From contig OZ245874.1 of NCBI GenBank assembly GCA_965229335.1, positions 2,232,001-2,296,000 on the forward strand: a DNA stretch of 64,000 nt, given 5' to 3'. A model generated the notes under the pieces. It did no database searches. It was given only the letters and a program-made list of their open reading frames with translations, and was not told the DNA's origin. A program made the translations under genes and the position numbers. Of this stretch, positions 8,373 through 16,916 are shown one piece after another (the first letter of the stretch is position 1; each line of letters opens with the position of its first letter). Source of the stretch: JAFKFH01 sp017307375. Lineage in GTDB: Bacteria > Pseudomonadota > Alphaproteobacteria > Ferrovibrionales > Ferrovibrionaceae.

Positions 8373-9533
8373 TCAGACGGTCAGCCGGTCGGCCAGCTTG
8401 CCGAGGAATTCCTCGCACTTGGCAATCTGCTCCAAGGCAATGAATTCATTGGGTTTATGGGCCTGCTCGATCGAGCCGGGGCCGCAGACGATGGTCGGTA
8501 TGCCGATTTCGCTGAACAGCCCCGCTTCGGTGCCGAAGGAGACCTTCTCGGCAGCGTTGTGGCCGGAAATGCCCTTGGCCAGCACGATGACGTCGGCATC
8601 CTCGGGCGTCGCCAGGCCGGGAAACTCCGAGCGCGGTTCGATGCGGATCGCCGCATCCGGGAATACCGCGCGCATTTCCGCCAGCAAGGTCTGGGCGTGG
8701 GCCTCGACGCGGGCGATGAAGGCGTCGGGGCTGTCGTCGGGCAGGTAGCGGATCTCGAAATCGAAGCTGCAATCCTTGGGCACGATGTTCAGCGCGGTAC
8801 CGCCCTGGATCGTCCCGGTGTGGATGGTCGAATAGGGCGGGTCGAACGCCTTGTCGAACGGCCCCTTGGTCTTCTTCTCGCGTGCCAGCGCGCGCAGGAA
8901 GCTGACCATTTCGGCGGCGTATTCGACCGCGTTGACGCCGGTATGGGCGATCGAGGAATGGCATTCCAGGCCGCAGACATGGCCGCGCCACGACCGCTTG
9001 CCCTTGTGCTGGGCGATGATGCGCATCTCGGTCGGCTCGCCGACGATGCAGGCCCGGGGCTTGACCGGCATGTGGCGCAGCGTTTCGACCAGCCGCTTGG
9101 CGCCGAGGCAGCCGACCTCCTCGTCGTAGGAAAAGGCGAGATGAACCGGGGTGTGTAGCTTGCGCCGTACCAGGTCGGGAACCTGGGCCAGTACCAGGGC
9201 GACGAAGCTCTTCATGTCGCAGGTACCGCGACCGTACAGCCGGTCGTCGCGTTCAACCACGGTCCAGGGATCGCTGTCCCAGTCCTGGCCGTCGATCGGC
9301 ACGACATCGGTATGGCCCGACAGCATGATGCCGCCGCAGCCTTCCGGACCGATCGTGGCATAGAGATTGGCCTTCTTGCCGGTTTCGTCGGGCACCAGAT
9401 GCGAGGTGATGCCGTGTTCGGCCAGATAGCCGCGGACCCAGTCGATCAGATCGAGATTGGAATTGCGCGAGGTGGTATCGAACGCGATCAGCCGTTCGAT
9501 CATCGCGCGGCCGGCGGCGGTAGGGGCGTTCAT
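8373..9533 (-). CDS. argE: Acetylornithine deacetylase
   Basis: A 386-residue M20A-family metallohydrolase that removes the acetyl group from N-acetylornithine in arginine synthesis. Metal-site motifs are visible: SGHTDVVP, YGRGTCDMKSF, the catalytic DEEVGC, GEPTEM, and the terminal histidine in EQAHKPNEF. The start at 9533 (MNAPTAAGRAMIERL) overlaps the stop of the upstream gene as ATGA, which decides it over a longer in-frame reading to 9611. The gene is translationally coupled to the gamma-carbonic-anhydrase-like gene. ArgE and DapE are close relatives, but the sequence pattern and length favour ArgE. Confidence 0.88.
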   Translation of the reverse strand: MNAPTAAGRAMIERLIAFDTTSRNSNLDLIDWVRGYLAEHGITSHLVPDETGKKANLYATIGPEGCGGIMLSGHTDVVPIDGQDWDSDPWTVVERDDRLYGRGTCDMKSFVALVLAQVPDLVRRKLHTPVHLAFSYDEEVGCLGAKRLVETLRHMPVKPRACIVGEPTEMRIIAQHKGKRSWRGHVCGLECHSSIAHTGVNAVEYAAEMVSFLRALAREKKTKGPFDKAFDPPYSTIHTGTIQGGTALNIVPKDCSFDFEIRYLPDDSPDAFIARVEAHAQTLLAEMRAVFPDAAIRIEPRSEFPGLATPEDADVIVLAKGISGHNAAEKVSFGTEAGLFSEIGIPTIVCGPGSIEQAHKPNEFIALEQIAKCEEFLGKLADRLTV

Positions 9534-10108
9534 CGGGTAAGGGCCTCGAGTTCCTTGGTCAGCGCGGCGATCTGGTCGCCGATCCATTTCATCGTGTCGG
9601 GCTTGGCCCATTCGCGGAACTCGCCGGCCTGATAGGCCAGCGCGTTGCGATGGTACATCAGCGCGTTCAGCTTATTGCGTACGTAAGAATTCTCGCTGCG
9701 GATGACCTTGCCCGGCACCCCGACGACGATCGAGTTGTCGGGGATCACCTGGCCCTCGCGCACGAAGGCATGCTGGCCGATGACGCAGTTGTTGCCGACG
9801 ACCGCGCCGTCGGCCACGGTCGCGTTGATGCCGATCAGGCAATGGTCGCCGATCGTCGCGCCGTGGATCGTGCAATGGTGGGTGATCGAGCAGTAGTCGC
9901 CGATGACGGTCGGCGTCCGATCGCCGACATGCAGCATGACGAAATCCTGAATGTTGGTATAGCGGCCGACCACGATCTCGTGCATCTCGGCCCGTGCCAC
10001 CACGTTGCACCAGATCGAGGCACCTTCGCCGACCCGCATCTTGCCGTAGAGGAGGGCAGAGGGGTGGACATAGGCCGGGTTGTCGAGAACGACGTCTGGA
10101 CCGATCAC
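9530..10108 (-). CDS. Gamma-carbonic-anhydrase-like hexapeptide-repeat protein
   Basis: A 192-residue left-handed beta-helix protein with repeated hexapeptides such as IGDHCLIGINATVADGAVVG. Candidate zinc ligands are seen in MLHVGD and in THHCTIHG. The family includes gamma-carbonic anhydrases, PaaY-like thioesterases and CaiE, and the sequence alone does not settle which activity applies. The C-terminal 40 residues form a charged helix. The stop overlaps the argE start by four bases (ATGA), and the gene begins 16 bases after the kup stop, so a kup-hexapeptide-argE transcript is plausible. Confidence 0.75.
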   Translation of the reverse strand: MIGPDVVLDNPAYVHPSALLYGKMRVGEGASIWCNVVARAEMHEIVVGRYTNIQDFVMLHVGDRTPTVIGDYCSITHHCTIHGATIGDHCLIGINATVADGAVVGNNCVIGQHAFVREGQVIPDNSIVVGVPGKVIRSENSYVRNKLNALMYHRNALAYQAGEFREWAKPDTMKWIGDQIAALTKELEALTR

Positions 10109-10124
10109 GATGAAATCTGCCTGG

Positions 10125-12032
10125 CTAGAGTTCGATCTGGGTGCCGAGTTCGACGACCCGGTTGGTCGGGATCCGGAAGAATTCGGTGACGCTGACCGCC
10201 TGGCGCGTCATCGCGATATAGAGCTTCTCGCGCCACATCGAGATGTCGGGCCGCCGGGTCGGGATGATGGTCTCGCGGCCCAGGAAGAAGGACGTCTCCA
10301 TCATGTTGAAGGTCAGGCCGCGGCTGGCGCATTGCCGCATCGCCTCGGGAATGTCGGGCTCTTCCTTGAAGCCGTAGCGGATGGCGATGCGGTAGACGTT
10401 TTCGGCCAGCGTCTCGATGTCGATCCGCTCGGGGCCCGAAACGCTCGGCACATCCAGGGTCTGCACCGTCATGAAGACGACGCGGTTATGCAGCACCTTG
10501 TTGTGCTTGAGGTTGTGGAGCAGGGCGTAGGGGACGCCGTCCTTGCTCGAGGTCATGAAGACCGCCGTACCGGGCACCCGCATCGGCGGGTTGACCTGGA
10601 GCCGCGCCAGGAAGGCGTCGAGCGACAGCGCATCGGCGCGCAGGCGGGCGATGAAGATGCCGCGGCCCTTGTGCCAGGTGGTCATCAGCAGGAACACGAT
10701 CATCGCGATGACGACCGGGAACCAGCCGCCATCCGGCAGCTTGATGATGTTGGCCGAGACGAAGGCGATGTCGATGATCAGGAAGAAGCCGAATACCGCG
10801 ATGATCGTGACCGGCCGCCAGCGCCACAGCGTCGCGGCGACGACCGAGGCCATGATCGTCGTGATCAGCATCGTGCCGGTGACGGCAATGCCGTAGGCCG
10901 CGGCGAGATTGGCCGACGACTTGAAACTCAGCACCAGGATAAGCACCGCGATCATCAGCAGCCAGTTGATCTGCGGCATGTAGATCTGGCCGATCGCCTT
11001 CTCCGACGTATGCAGGACCCGCAGCCGCGGCAGATAGCCGAGCTGGACGGCCTGGCGCGACATCGAATAGGCGCCGGTAATCACCGCCTGGCAGGCGATG
11101 ACCGTCGCCATCGTCGCCAGCACGATCATCGGATATCGCGCCCATTCCGGCACGATCAGGTAGAAGGGGTTCTTCGCCGCCTCCGGCTGGTCGATCAGCA
11201 GCGCGCCCTGGCCGTAGTAGTTCAGCAGCAACGCCGGAAACACCAGGAACAGCCAAGCCAGGCGGATCGGCCGCTTGCCGAAATGGCCCATGTCGGCATA
11301 GAGCGCCTCGGCCCCGGTGATCGACAGCACCACCGCGCCGAGCGCCAGGAAGGCCAGGACCTTGTGGTCGATGCCGAATTCCAGCGCATAGATCGGATTG
11401 AGCGCCCAGAGGACGCGCGGTTCGTCGATGATCTGGTTGATGCCGAGCGCGGCAAGGGCCAGGAACCAGACCACGGTGATCGGGCCGAACAGCGTGCTGA
11501 CGCTGGCCGTGCCGCGCTTTTGCACGATGAAGACGCCGACCAGCACGACACAGGTCAGCGGCACGACATAATGCGAGAATGCCGGCGAGACGACGTCGAG
11601 CCCTTCGATCGCCGACAGCACCGACATCGATGGCGTGATGATCGCATCGCCATAGAACAGGGCGCAGCCGAAAATGCCCAGGCCCATCAGCACGGCATGC
11701 AGCCGCGGGTCCTTCTGCACATGGCGCAGGGCCAGCGCGGTCATCGCGAGGATGCCGCCTTCGCCGCGATTGTCGGCCCGCATCACCAGCACGATGTATT
11801 TGAGGGTGACCACCAGGAACAGGCTCCAGGTGATCAGACTCAGGATGCCCAGCACGTTCGGCAGGTTGGGCTCGATCCCGGTCAGCTCGCTGAAACACTC
11901 CTTCAGGGTGTAGAGCGGGCTGGTGCCGATGTCGCCGTAGACGACGCCTACGGCACCCACGCAAAGGCCGAACAGCCCCCCGGGGCTCGACGCTGCGTGT
12001 CCCGAAGCGGAATCGGTTGGGGAAGAGGTCAT
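10125..12032 (-). CDS. kup: Kup-family potassium uptake permease
   Basis: A 635-residue inner-membrane potassium/proton symporter. The start at 12032 (MTSSPTDSASG) is chosen because the conserved Kup opening VGVVYGDIGTSPLYTLKECF begins near residue 29; the in-frame extension to 12158 is arginine- and cysteine-rich and unlike the family. About twelve hydrophobic segments fill the first 430 residues, with the family landmark YADMGHFGKRPI. A cytoplasmic C-terminal domain ends VVELGTQIEL. It is divergent from the gene at 12231. Confidence 0.95.
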   Translation of the reverse strand: MTSSPTDSASGHAASSPGGLFGLCVGAVGVVYGDIGTSPLYTLKECFSELTGIEPNLPNVLGILSLITWSLFLVVTLKYIVLVMRADNRGEGGILAMTALALRHVQKDPRLHAVLMGLGIFGCALFYGDAIITPSMSVLSAIEGLDVVSPAFSHYVVPLTCVVLVGVFIVQKRGTASVSTLFGPITVVWFLALAALGINQIIDEPRVLWALNPIYALEFGIDHKVLAFLALGAVVLSITGAEALYADMGHFGKRPIRLAWLFLVFPALLLNYYGQGALLIDQPEAAKNPFYLIVPEWARYPMIVLATMATVIACQAVITGAYSMSRQAVQLGYLPRLRVLHTSEKAIGQIYMPQINWLLMIAVLILVLSFKSSANLAAAYGIAVTGTMLITTIMASVVAATLWRWRPVTIIAVFGFFLIIDIAFVSANIIKLPDGGWFPVVIAMIVFLLMTTWHKGRGIFIARLRADALSLDAFLARLQVNPPMRVPGTAVFMTSSKDGVPYALLHNLKHNKVLHNRVVFMTVQTLDVPSVSGPERIDIETLAENVYRIAIRYGFKEEPDIPEAMRQCASRGLTFNMMETSFFLGRETIIPTRRPDISMWREKLYIAMTRQAVSVTEFFRIPTNRVVELGTQIEL

Positions 12033-12110
12033 CTGCGTCCCGGTTTCGTTGGCGATCCTGACGCACTCTGCCGCACGGCGCCACCCCCCGTCGCGCGAGC
12101 ACGTCCGCGT

Positions 12111-12140
12111 CTTATACGATCCTCGCCGCGCCATCGGCAA
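12111..12140 (-). promoter_or_regulatory. Candidate sigma-70 promoter for kup
   Basis: On the minus strand, TTGCCG (12140-12135) and TATAAG (12116-12111) are 18 bases apart, about 80 bases before the kup start. It is the best such pair I saw in the 198-base divergent gap between kup and the gene at 12231. No riboswitch-like structure was recognised in that gap. Confidence 0.3.
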
Positions 12141-12230
12141 CCGGACATTCCGGGGCAAGATGGCGCAGATGTCCCGCGTTGCCGCCGTCCGCGCCTTCGC
12201 CTATACCGGCAAAGACGATATTGGTTCCCG

Positions 12231-12962
12231 ATGACTGCTCCTGTTGACATCGACGACCTGGGACGCCTGCCGCTTACGCGGCTGCAAGCCATGTTCGCCG
12301 CCGGCGAGACGGTGGTCGAGTCGGCGCGCGCCTTGGCGAGCGTGGGATCGAACCCGGTGGCCGAGATGCTGAGGGGCCAGGGGCGGTTCTACAAGGAAGA
12401 TCACTACCCGAAGGGCGACGTGTTCGATCCGGACAGCCACGCGCAATATTATTACCATGCACATCGCGGCGGCACCGAACACGGGCACTTCCACACCTTT
12501 GTCGCCCAGGGCGGCATGCCGCCCGGCGTCGAACCCTCGAAGAGATTCGCCGGGCGCGTGCCGACGCCGTCGCGCCATGCCCTGACCCATCTGGTCGCGG
12601 TGGCGATGGACGACTACGGGCGCCCGATCGCCCTGTTCACCACGAATCGCTGGGTGACCGACGAAACCTGGTACTCGGCGCGCGACGTGATCGCCGTCCT
12701 CGATCGTTTCGCGGTCGGCCATGACCGGCCGTCGCGGCTGGTCAACCGCTGGATCGGCGGGGTGCTCGGGCTGTTTCAGCCGACCATCGTCGAATTGCTG
12801 CGGAGCCGCGATCAGGCGGTCGAAAGCCTCGGCCGGCAACAGCCGGCCCGCGACCCGCTCGAGGATCCCGGGCTGGAAATCACCTCCTGGGCGGAAATCT
12901 CGGTCGATCGGCAGATGCGCCGGGTACGGCGCGCGTTGGCCCAGGCGACGGCCAGGCGCTGA
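12231..12962 (+). CDS. Uncharacterised conserved protein (possibly the DUF6969 family)
   Basis: A 243-residue soluble protein with no signal peptide or membrane segment. The start at 12231 opens MTAPVDIDDLGRLPLTRLQ; the reading frame remains open upstream but that part is antisense to kup. The most distinctive part is a histidine-rich block near residues 75-95, reading YYYHAHRGGTEHGHFHTF, which could bind a metal. I associate this block with a domain of unknown function found in alphaproteobacteria, but the family number is from memory. The gene is divergent from kup and convergent with the TRAP binding-protein gene, with no operon partner to suggest a role. Confidence 0.75.
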   Translation: MTAPVDIDDLGRLPLTRLQAMFAAGETVVESARALASVGSNPVAEMLRGQGRFYKEDHYPKGDVFDPDSHAQYYYHAHRGGTEHGHFHTFVAQGGMPPGVEPSKRFAGRVPTPSRHALTHLVAVAMDDYGRPIALFTTNRWVTDETWYSARDVIAVLDRFAVGHDRPSRLVNRWIGGVLGLFQPTIVELLRSRDQAVESLGRQQPARDPLEDPGLEITSWAEISVDRQMRRVRRALAQATARR

Positions 12963-12973
12963 AGGCTCAGCGC
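12956..12973. terminator. Hairpin spanning two convergent stop codons
   Basis: GCGCTGA, loop AGGC, TCAGCGC: a perfect 7-base-pair stem that contains the stop codons of both converging genes. No T tract follows on either strand, so it may be a weak bidirectional terminator or simply a side effect of facing TGA codons. Confidence 0.3.
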
Positions 12974-14049
12974 ATGACGCTGAGGTCGCGCCAGTTGCGA
13001 TAGCGGTTGCGGAATTCGTTCAGCGAATCCCAGATCTGCTTGAAAGCCGGGTTCTTCGCGGTCTCCTCGACCACGATCTGCTCCCAGCCCTGGTTGAGTG
13101 CGACCAGGACCGAGCCGGGCCAGCGATGGATCTCGACGCCCTTCTCCTTCAGCTGGTTCAGGGCTTCCGCCTGGCTGATATTGCCCTGGGCCAGGCTGTC
13201 GGCGATCGAATCGCCGCAAGCGGTCTCGATCTCGGCCCGGCGTTCCGGGGTGAAGTCGTTCCAGAGCTGCTGGTTGACGATCAGGACCAGCAGGCCTGCC
13301 GGCTGCTGCCAGCCGGGGAAGTAGTAGTGCTTGACCAGCTTCTGGAAGCCCATGTCGAGGTCGAGCACCGGATAGCTCATCTCGACGGCGTCGATATTGC
13401 CCTGCTGCAGCTGGTGGAAGGCTTGTCCGGAAGGCAACCGGACGACATCGACCCCGACCTTTTCCAGCACCTTGGCCGCCGTGCCGTAGCTGCGCATGCG
13501 CAGGCCCTTGAGGTCGGCGGGCTTGTTGATCTCGCTGCGAAACCAGCCGCCCGCGCGCGGCGGAGTGATCCCGCAGGGCACCGCCGCGACATGGCTGTCG
13601 GCAAACAGGGCGCGCATCAGGTCGAACCCGCCGCCCCGGAACAGCCAGGCGACGAATTCGACGCCGGAGGGGCCGAACGGCACCGCGCCGAACAGGGTGA
13701 AGGCGGAATTCTGGTCGGCGAACAGCGATGGTGCCACCCAGGCGCTCTGGATCTTGCCCTGGGCCACGGCGGCCAGCAGGTCGCGCGGCTGCACCGACTC
13801 GCCGGGTTCCTCCAGGTCGACGTCGACGCGACCGCCGGTCAGGCGCTCGACCTTGTCGGCGAAGGCGACGAGGCGCTCGCCCAGCAGCGGCGTCTGGGTC
13901 GGAAAGGCGGAGGCGATCACCAGCTTGGTCGGCGGCGCCACGACGGGCGCCACGGCGGCCACAGGCTCGCGTCGCGGCTGTTGCACAATGGCGCCAAGGC
14001 CAACACCGACCAGGAAGGCCAGTAATATCGCGGCCAGAAGCTTAGGCAC
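12967..14049 (-). CDS. TRAP transporter substrate-binding protein, DctP family
   Basis: A 360-residue predicted periplasmic or membrane-anchored binding protein. I choose a GTG start at 14049 because it follows GAGGGAG at good spacing and is immediately followed by a signal sequence (KLLAAILLAFLVGVGLGAI). The in-frame ATG at 14124 would add 25 residues lacking signal-peptide character. The body shows the DctP pattern: an ADKVERLTGGRVDVDL segment, then an FRSEINKPADLKGLRMRS block with the substrate-contacting arginine, and FFPGWQQP-like text. No DctQ or DctM membrane partner is next to it, so it is an orphan here and its ligand is unknown. Confidence 0.85.
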   Translation of the reverse strand: MPKLLAAILLAFLVGVGLGAIVQQPRREPVAAVAPVVAPPTKLVIASAFPTQTPLLGERLVAFADKVERLTGGRVDVDLEEPGESVQPRDLLAAVAQGKIQSAWVAPSLFADQNSAFTLFGAVPFGPSGVEFVAWLFRGGGFDLMRALFADSHVAAVPCGITPPRAGGWFRSEINKPADLKGLRMRSYGTAAKVLEKVGVDVVRLPSGQAFHQLQQGNIDAVEMSYPVLDLDMGFQKLVKHYYFPGWQQPAGLLVLIVNQQLWNDFTPERRAEIETACGDSIADSLAQGNISQAEALNQLKEKGVEIHRWPGSVLVALNQGWEQIVVEETAKNPAFKQIWDSLNEFRNRYRNWRDLSVMR

Positions 14050-14133
14050 GCTGCTCCCTCGTAAAGAGGACGAGTGTACTTCGACTGAGTGGGCTTGTGT
14101 ATCGGCTGCCGGGCGGTGCCGCAACGGGAACGT

Positions 14134-14913
14134 TTACTGGTTACACTTAATTAAGCTGGGTTGCATCCAAGCAAGACTCTCGCTCGTTGTCGTCGTGCTT
14201 GGCCTGTACTCGCAGCCAATGCGACCCTGATAGCCCAGGCGGTCGAATTCGCCGATCAGCCAGACCAGGTCGAGCTCGCCTGCGCCCGGTTCGTGCCGGC
14301 CTGGCGGGTTGGCGATCTGGACATGGCGGATGCGCGGCAGCAGGCGGCGGAAGCGGCCGTGGACGTCGCCTTCCTCGAGCTGGACGTGATAGCAGTCGAA
14401 TTGCAGCCCCAGATTCGGCCGGGCTACCGCGTCGAGGGTCGGGACGGCCTGATCGGTACGATTCAGATAGTAACCGGGCATCGACGCCCGGCTGATCGGT
14501 TCGATGGTGAAACCCATGCCGGGCGCCTGATCGGTAATCCAGGCGAGATTTGCGCGATAAACGGCCTCGGCTGCCTCATCGCGCGGCGCGACGCCGGCCA
14601 TGCAATGCACCATCGGACAACCGCAAGCTGCCGCATGATCGAGTGCCTTGAGGGCGCCATCGCGGAATTCGGCCTCCCGGCCCGGTACGGCGGCAAGCCC
14701 GCGGTCGCCGGCGACGGCATCGCCGAAGGGGGTATTGATCAGGGTGACGGCGACCCCGGCGTCGCGCGCCCATCGGGCGACGGTATCGGGGTTTTCGTCA
14801 TAGGCGCCGACGAACTCGACTTCCGTGAATCCGGCCGCCGCCGCCGCCGCGAAACGGGCGGGCAGCGGCAGTTCGGTGAACAGGAATCCGATATTGGCGA
14901 CGAGACGCGGCAT
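14134..14913 (-). CDS. hyi: Hydroxypyruvate isomerase / TIM-barrel sugar isomerase
   Basis: A 259-residue protein of the AP-endonuclease-2-like (xylose-isomerase-type) TIM-barrel family. The start at 14913 gives MPRLVANIGFLFTELPLPAR, the usual opening of Hyi/OtnI proteins. Conserved metal and substrate positions appear in FVGAYDENPD, FTIEPISRASMPGYYLN and LQFDCYHVQ, followed by RHVQIANPPGRHEPG and the terminal glutamate in GCEYRP. The enzyme would interconvert hydroxypyruvate and tartronate semialdehyde, or act on a related 2-oxo-sugar acid. No glyoxylate or tartronate genes are adjacent. It is divergent from mlaE with 82 bases between starts. Confidence 0.8.
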   Translation of the reverse strand: MPRLVANIGFLFTELPLPARFAAAAAAGFTEVEFVGAYDENPDTVARWARDAGVAVTLINTPFGDAVAGDRGLAAVPGREAEFRDGALKALDHAAACGCPMVHCMAGVAPRDEAAEAVYRANLAWITDQAPGMGFTIEPISRASMPGYYLNRTDQAVPTLDAVARPNLGLQFDCYHVQLEEGDVHGRFRRLLPRIRHVQIANPPGRHEPGAGELDLVWLIGEFDRLGYQGRIGCEYRPSTTTTSESLAWMQPSLIKCNQ

Positions 14914-14995
14914 GGAATGTGACAATGACGGCAGCCTGACGCGGCCGCAAGCGCGGTTGATCTGGTTGCGCTGCAATGCCAAGGTGCGCCCGGTC

Positions 14996-16135
14996 ATGAA
15001 TGCGGAAATCGGCAAGACGACGTTTTGGCAGACGGCGCGGCGCGAGGGGGGGCTCGGCTGTGCCTGTACCGGCGCCTGGATCATCGCGAACGCCGCCGCG
15101 ATCGACGCAGCCATTGCCGGCACCGAATCGGTCTCCGGCCACGCGATCCTCGACCTCGGCGGGCTCAGCCGGCTCGATACCGCCGGGGCCCATCTGATCG
15201 TCAAGGCCGAACGGCGCCTCGCCGCCGGCGGCGCGACGGTCGAACGCATCGGCGCCCGGCCCGAATACGAGACCCTGCTCGAACTCGTCACCTGCGACGC
15301 GGCGCGGCTGGTGCCGCCGCCCCCCGGCCCACCCTGGATCATCCGCTTTCTCGGCGGTATCGGGCAGTCCACCGTCAACGCCGGCCACGAGGCGCGCGAT
15401 CTGATCGGCTTCATCGGCCTGGTCATCGTGACGCTCGCGCGGCTGATCGTGAAACCCTGGCGCCTGCGTCTCACCAGCCTGGTCTTCAACATCGAGCAGG
15501 TCGGCTTCAACGCGATGCCGATCATCGGCCTGCTGTCGTTCCTGATCGGGGTCGTGATGGCCTATCAAGGGGCCGACCAGTTGGCCCGGTTCGGAGCACA
15601 GATCTACGTCGTCAACCTGCTGGGCATCTCGGTGCTGCGCGAACTCGGGGTGCTGATGACCTCGATCATCGTCGCCGGCCGCTCGGGCAGCGCATTCACC
15701 GCGCAGATCGGATCGATGAAGCTGCGCGAGGAGATCGACGCGATGCGCACGATCGGCCTGGACCCGGTCGAGGTGCTGGTGCTGCCGCGGGTCCTCGCAC
15801 TGATCGTCGCGCTGCCGCTGCTGACGTTCTTTGCCGATATCATGGGGCTGCTGGGCGGCGCGCTGATGGCCTGGAGTTCCCTCGACCTGCCGCCGCGCCT
15901 GTTCCTGACCCAGCTGCAGCAGGCGGTCGAGTTGCATACCTTCTTCGTCGGGCTCATCAAGGCCCCGGTATTCGCGATGACCATCGCGATCGTCGGCTGC
16001 TACATGGGGATGAAGGTGTCGGGCTCGGCCGAGAGCGTCGGCAAGATGACGACGGCGTCGGTCGTCCTCTCGATCTTCCTCGTCATCGTGATCGACGCGT
16101 TCTTCTCGGTGTTCTTCTCGATGGTGGGATTGTGA
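14996..16135 (+). CDS. mlaE: Phospholipid ABC transporter permease MlaE with N-terminal STAS domain
   Basis: A 379-residue inner-membrane permease of the MlaE/YrbE family, part of the complex that moves phospholipids between inner and outer membranes. Residues 1 to about 110 are a soluble STAS-like domain (HAILDLGGLSRLDTAGAHLI), the counterpart of free-standing MlaB. The rest carries MlaE hallmarks: GVVMAYQGADQLARFGA, RELGVLMTSIIVAGRSGSAF and LREEIDAMRTIGLDP. The start at 14996 follows AAGGTG; an in-frame extension to 14825 runs into the divergent gene. The stop overlaps the GTG start of mlaF. Confidence 0.93.
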   Translation: MNAEIGKTTFWQTARREGGLGCACTGAWIIANAAAIDAAIAGTESVSGHAILDLGGLSRLDTAGAHLIVKAERRLAAGGATVERIGARPEYETLLELVTCDAARLVPPPPGPPWIIRFLGGIGQSTVNAGHEARDLIGFIGLVIVTLARLIVKPWRLRLTSLVFNIEQVGFNAMPIIGLLSFLIGVVMAYQGADQLARFGAQIYVVNLLGISVLRELGVLMTSIIVAGRSGSAFTAQIGSMKLREEIDAMRTIGLDPVEVLVLPRVLALIVALPLLTFFADIMGLLGGALMAWSSLDLPPRLFLTQLQQAVELHTFFVGLIKAPVFAMTIAIVGCYMGMKVSGSAESVGKMTTASVVLSIFLVIVIDAFFSVFFSMVGL

Positions 16136-16905
16136 GGCCGGAGGCGCGCGAGGCGGTGATCACCGTCCGCGGCCTGCGCAACCAGTTCGGCGCGCAGGTG
16201 ATCCACGACCACCTGGATCTCGACGTCTGGCGCGGCGAGGTGCTCGGCATCGTCGGCGGCTCCGGTACCGGCAAATCGGTGCTGATGCGCACGATCGTCG
16301 GGCTCAACCGCCCGCGTGCCGGATCGATCAACGTGCTCGGCGTCGACGTGCTCGGCGCGGACGAGGACGTCCGCCATGCGGTCGAGCGGCGCTGGGGCGT
16401 GCTGTTCCAGGACGGGGCGCTGTTCTCGTCGCTGACCGTGGCCCAGAACATCGAGGTGCCGATGAAGGAGCATCTCGACCTGCCCGACAAGCTGCGCGCC
16501 GAGATCGCGCGGCTCAAGGTCAAGCTGGTCGGCCTGCCGCCGGAGGCCGCCGACAAGTTTCCCTCCGAGCTGTCGGGCGGCATGCGCAAGCGCGCCGGGC
16601 TGGCCCGGGCGCTGGCGCTCGACCCAGAGATCGTCTTCCTCGACGAGCCGACCGCCGGCCTCGATCCGGTCGGGGCGACCGCCTTCGACAACCTGATCAA
16701 GGACCTGCAACAGGCTTTGGGCCTGACCGTCTTCATGGTGACCCACGATCTCGATTCGCTCTACGCGATCTGCGACCGCATCGCCGTGCTGGCCGAGAAG
16801 CGCGTGCTGGTCGAAGGGCCGATCGAGGTGATGCTGGAGCAGACCCATCCCTGGATCAGGGAATATTTCCACGGGCCGCGCGCGCGCGCCGCCCTTGGCG
16901 CTTGA
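16132..16905 (+). CDS. mlaF: Phospholipid ABC transporter ATP-binding protein MlaF
   Basis: A 257-residue cytoplasmic ATPase. It starts at GTG 16132, overlapping the mlaE stop as GTGA; this reading gives MRPEAREAVITVRGLRNQFG. Walker A is GGSGTGKSVLM, the signature is LSGGMRKRAGLARAL, and Walker B is EIVFLDEPTAGLDPVG, with the switch histidine in MVTHDLDSL. The sequence pattern (VLFQDGALFSSLTVAQNIEVP) is that of Mla/Ttg2A ATPases. The sequence directly upstream is fully coding, so no separate promoter is expected. Confidence 0.93.
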   Translation: MRPEAREAVITVRGLRNQFGAQVIHDHLDLDVWRGEVLGIVGGSGTGKSVLMRTIVGLNRPRAGSINVLGVDVLGADEDVRHAVERRWGVLFQDGALFSSLTVAQNIEVPMKEHLDLPDKLRAEIARLKVKLVGLPPEAADKFPSELSGGMRKRAGLARALALDPEIVFLDEPTAGLDPVGATAFDNLIKDLQQALGLTVFMVTHDLDSLYAICDRIAVLAEKRVLVEGPIEVMLEQTHPWIREYFHGPRARAALGA

Positions 16906-16916
16906 AGGGACGACAG

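Noticed and set aside
10080..12230. Long plus-strand open frame joined to the gene at 12231
   Set aside because: It is antisense to kup across its whole length and repetitive in Asp/His/Arg. The real protein begins at the ATG at 12231.
15025..16131. Upstream extension of the mlaF frame through mlaE
   Set aside because: It is the off-frame reading of mlaE, arginine-rich. The GTG at 16132 fits operon overlap and the family N-terminus.
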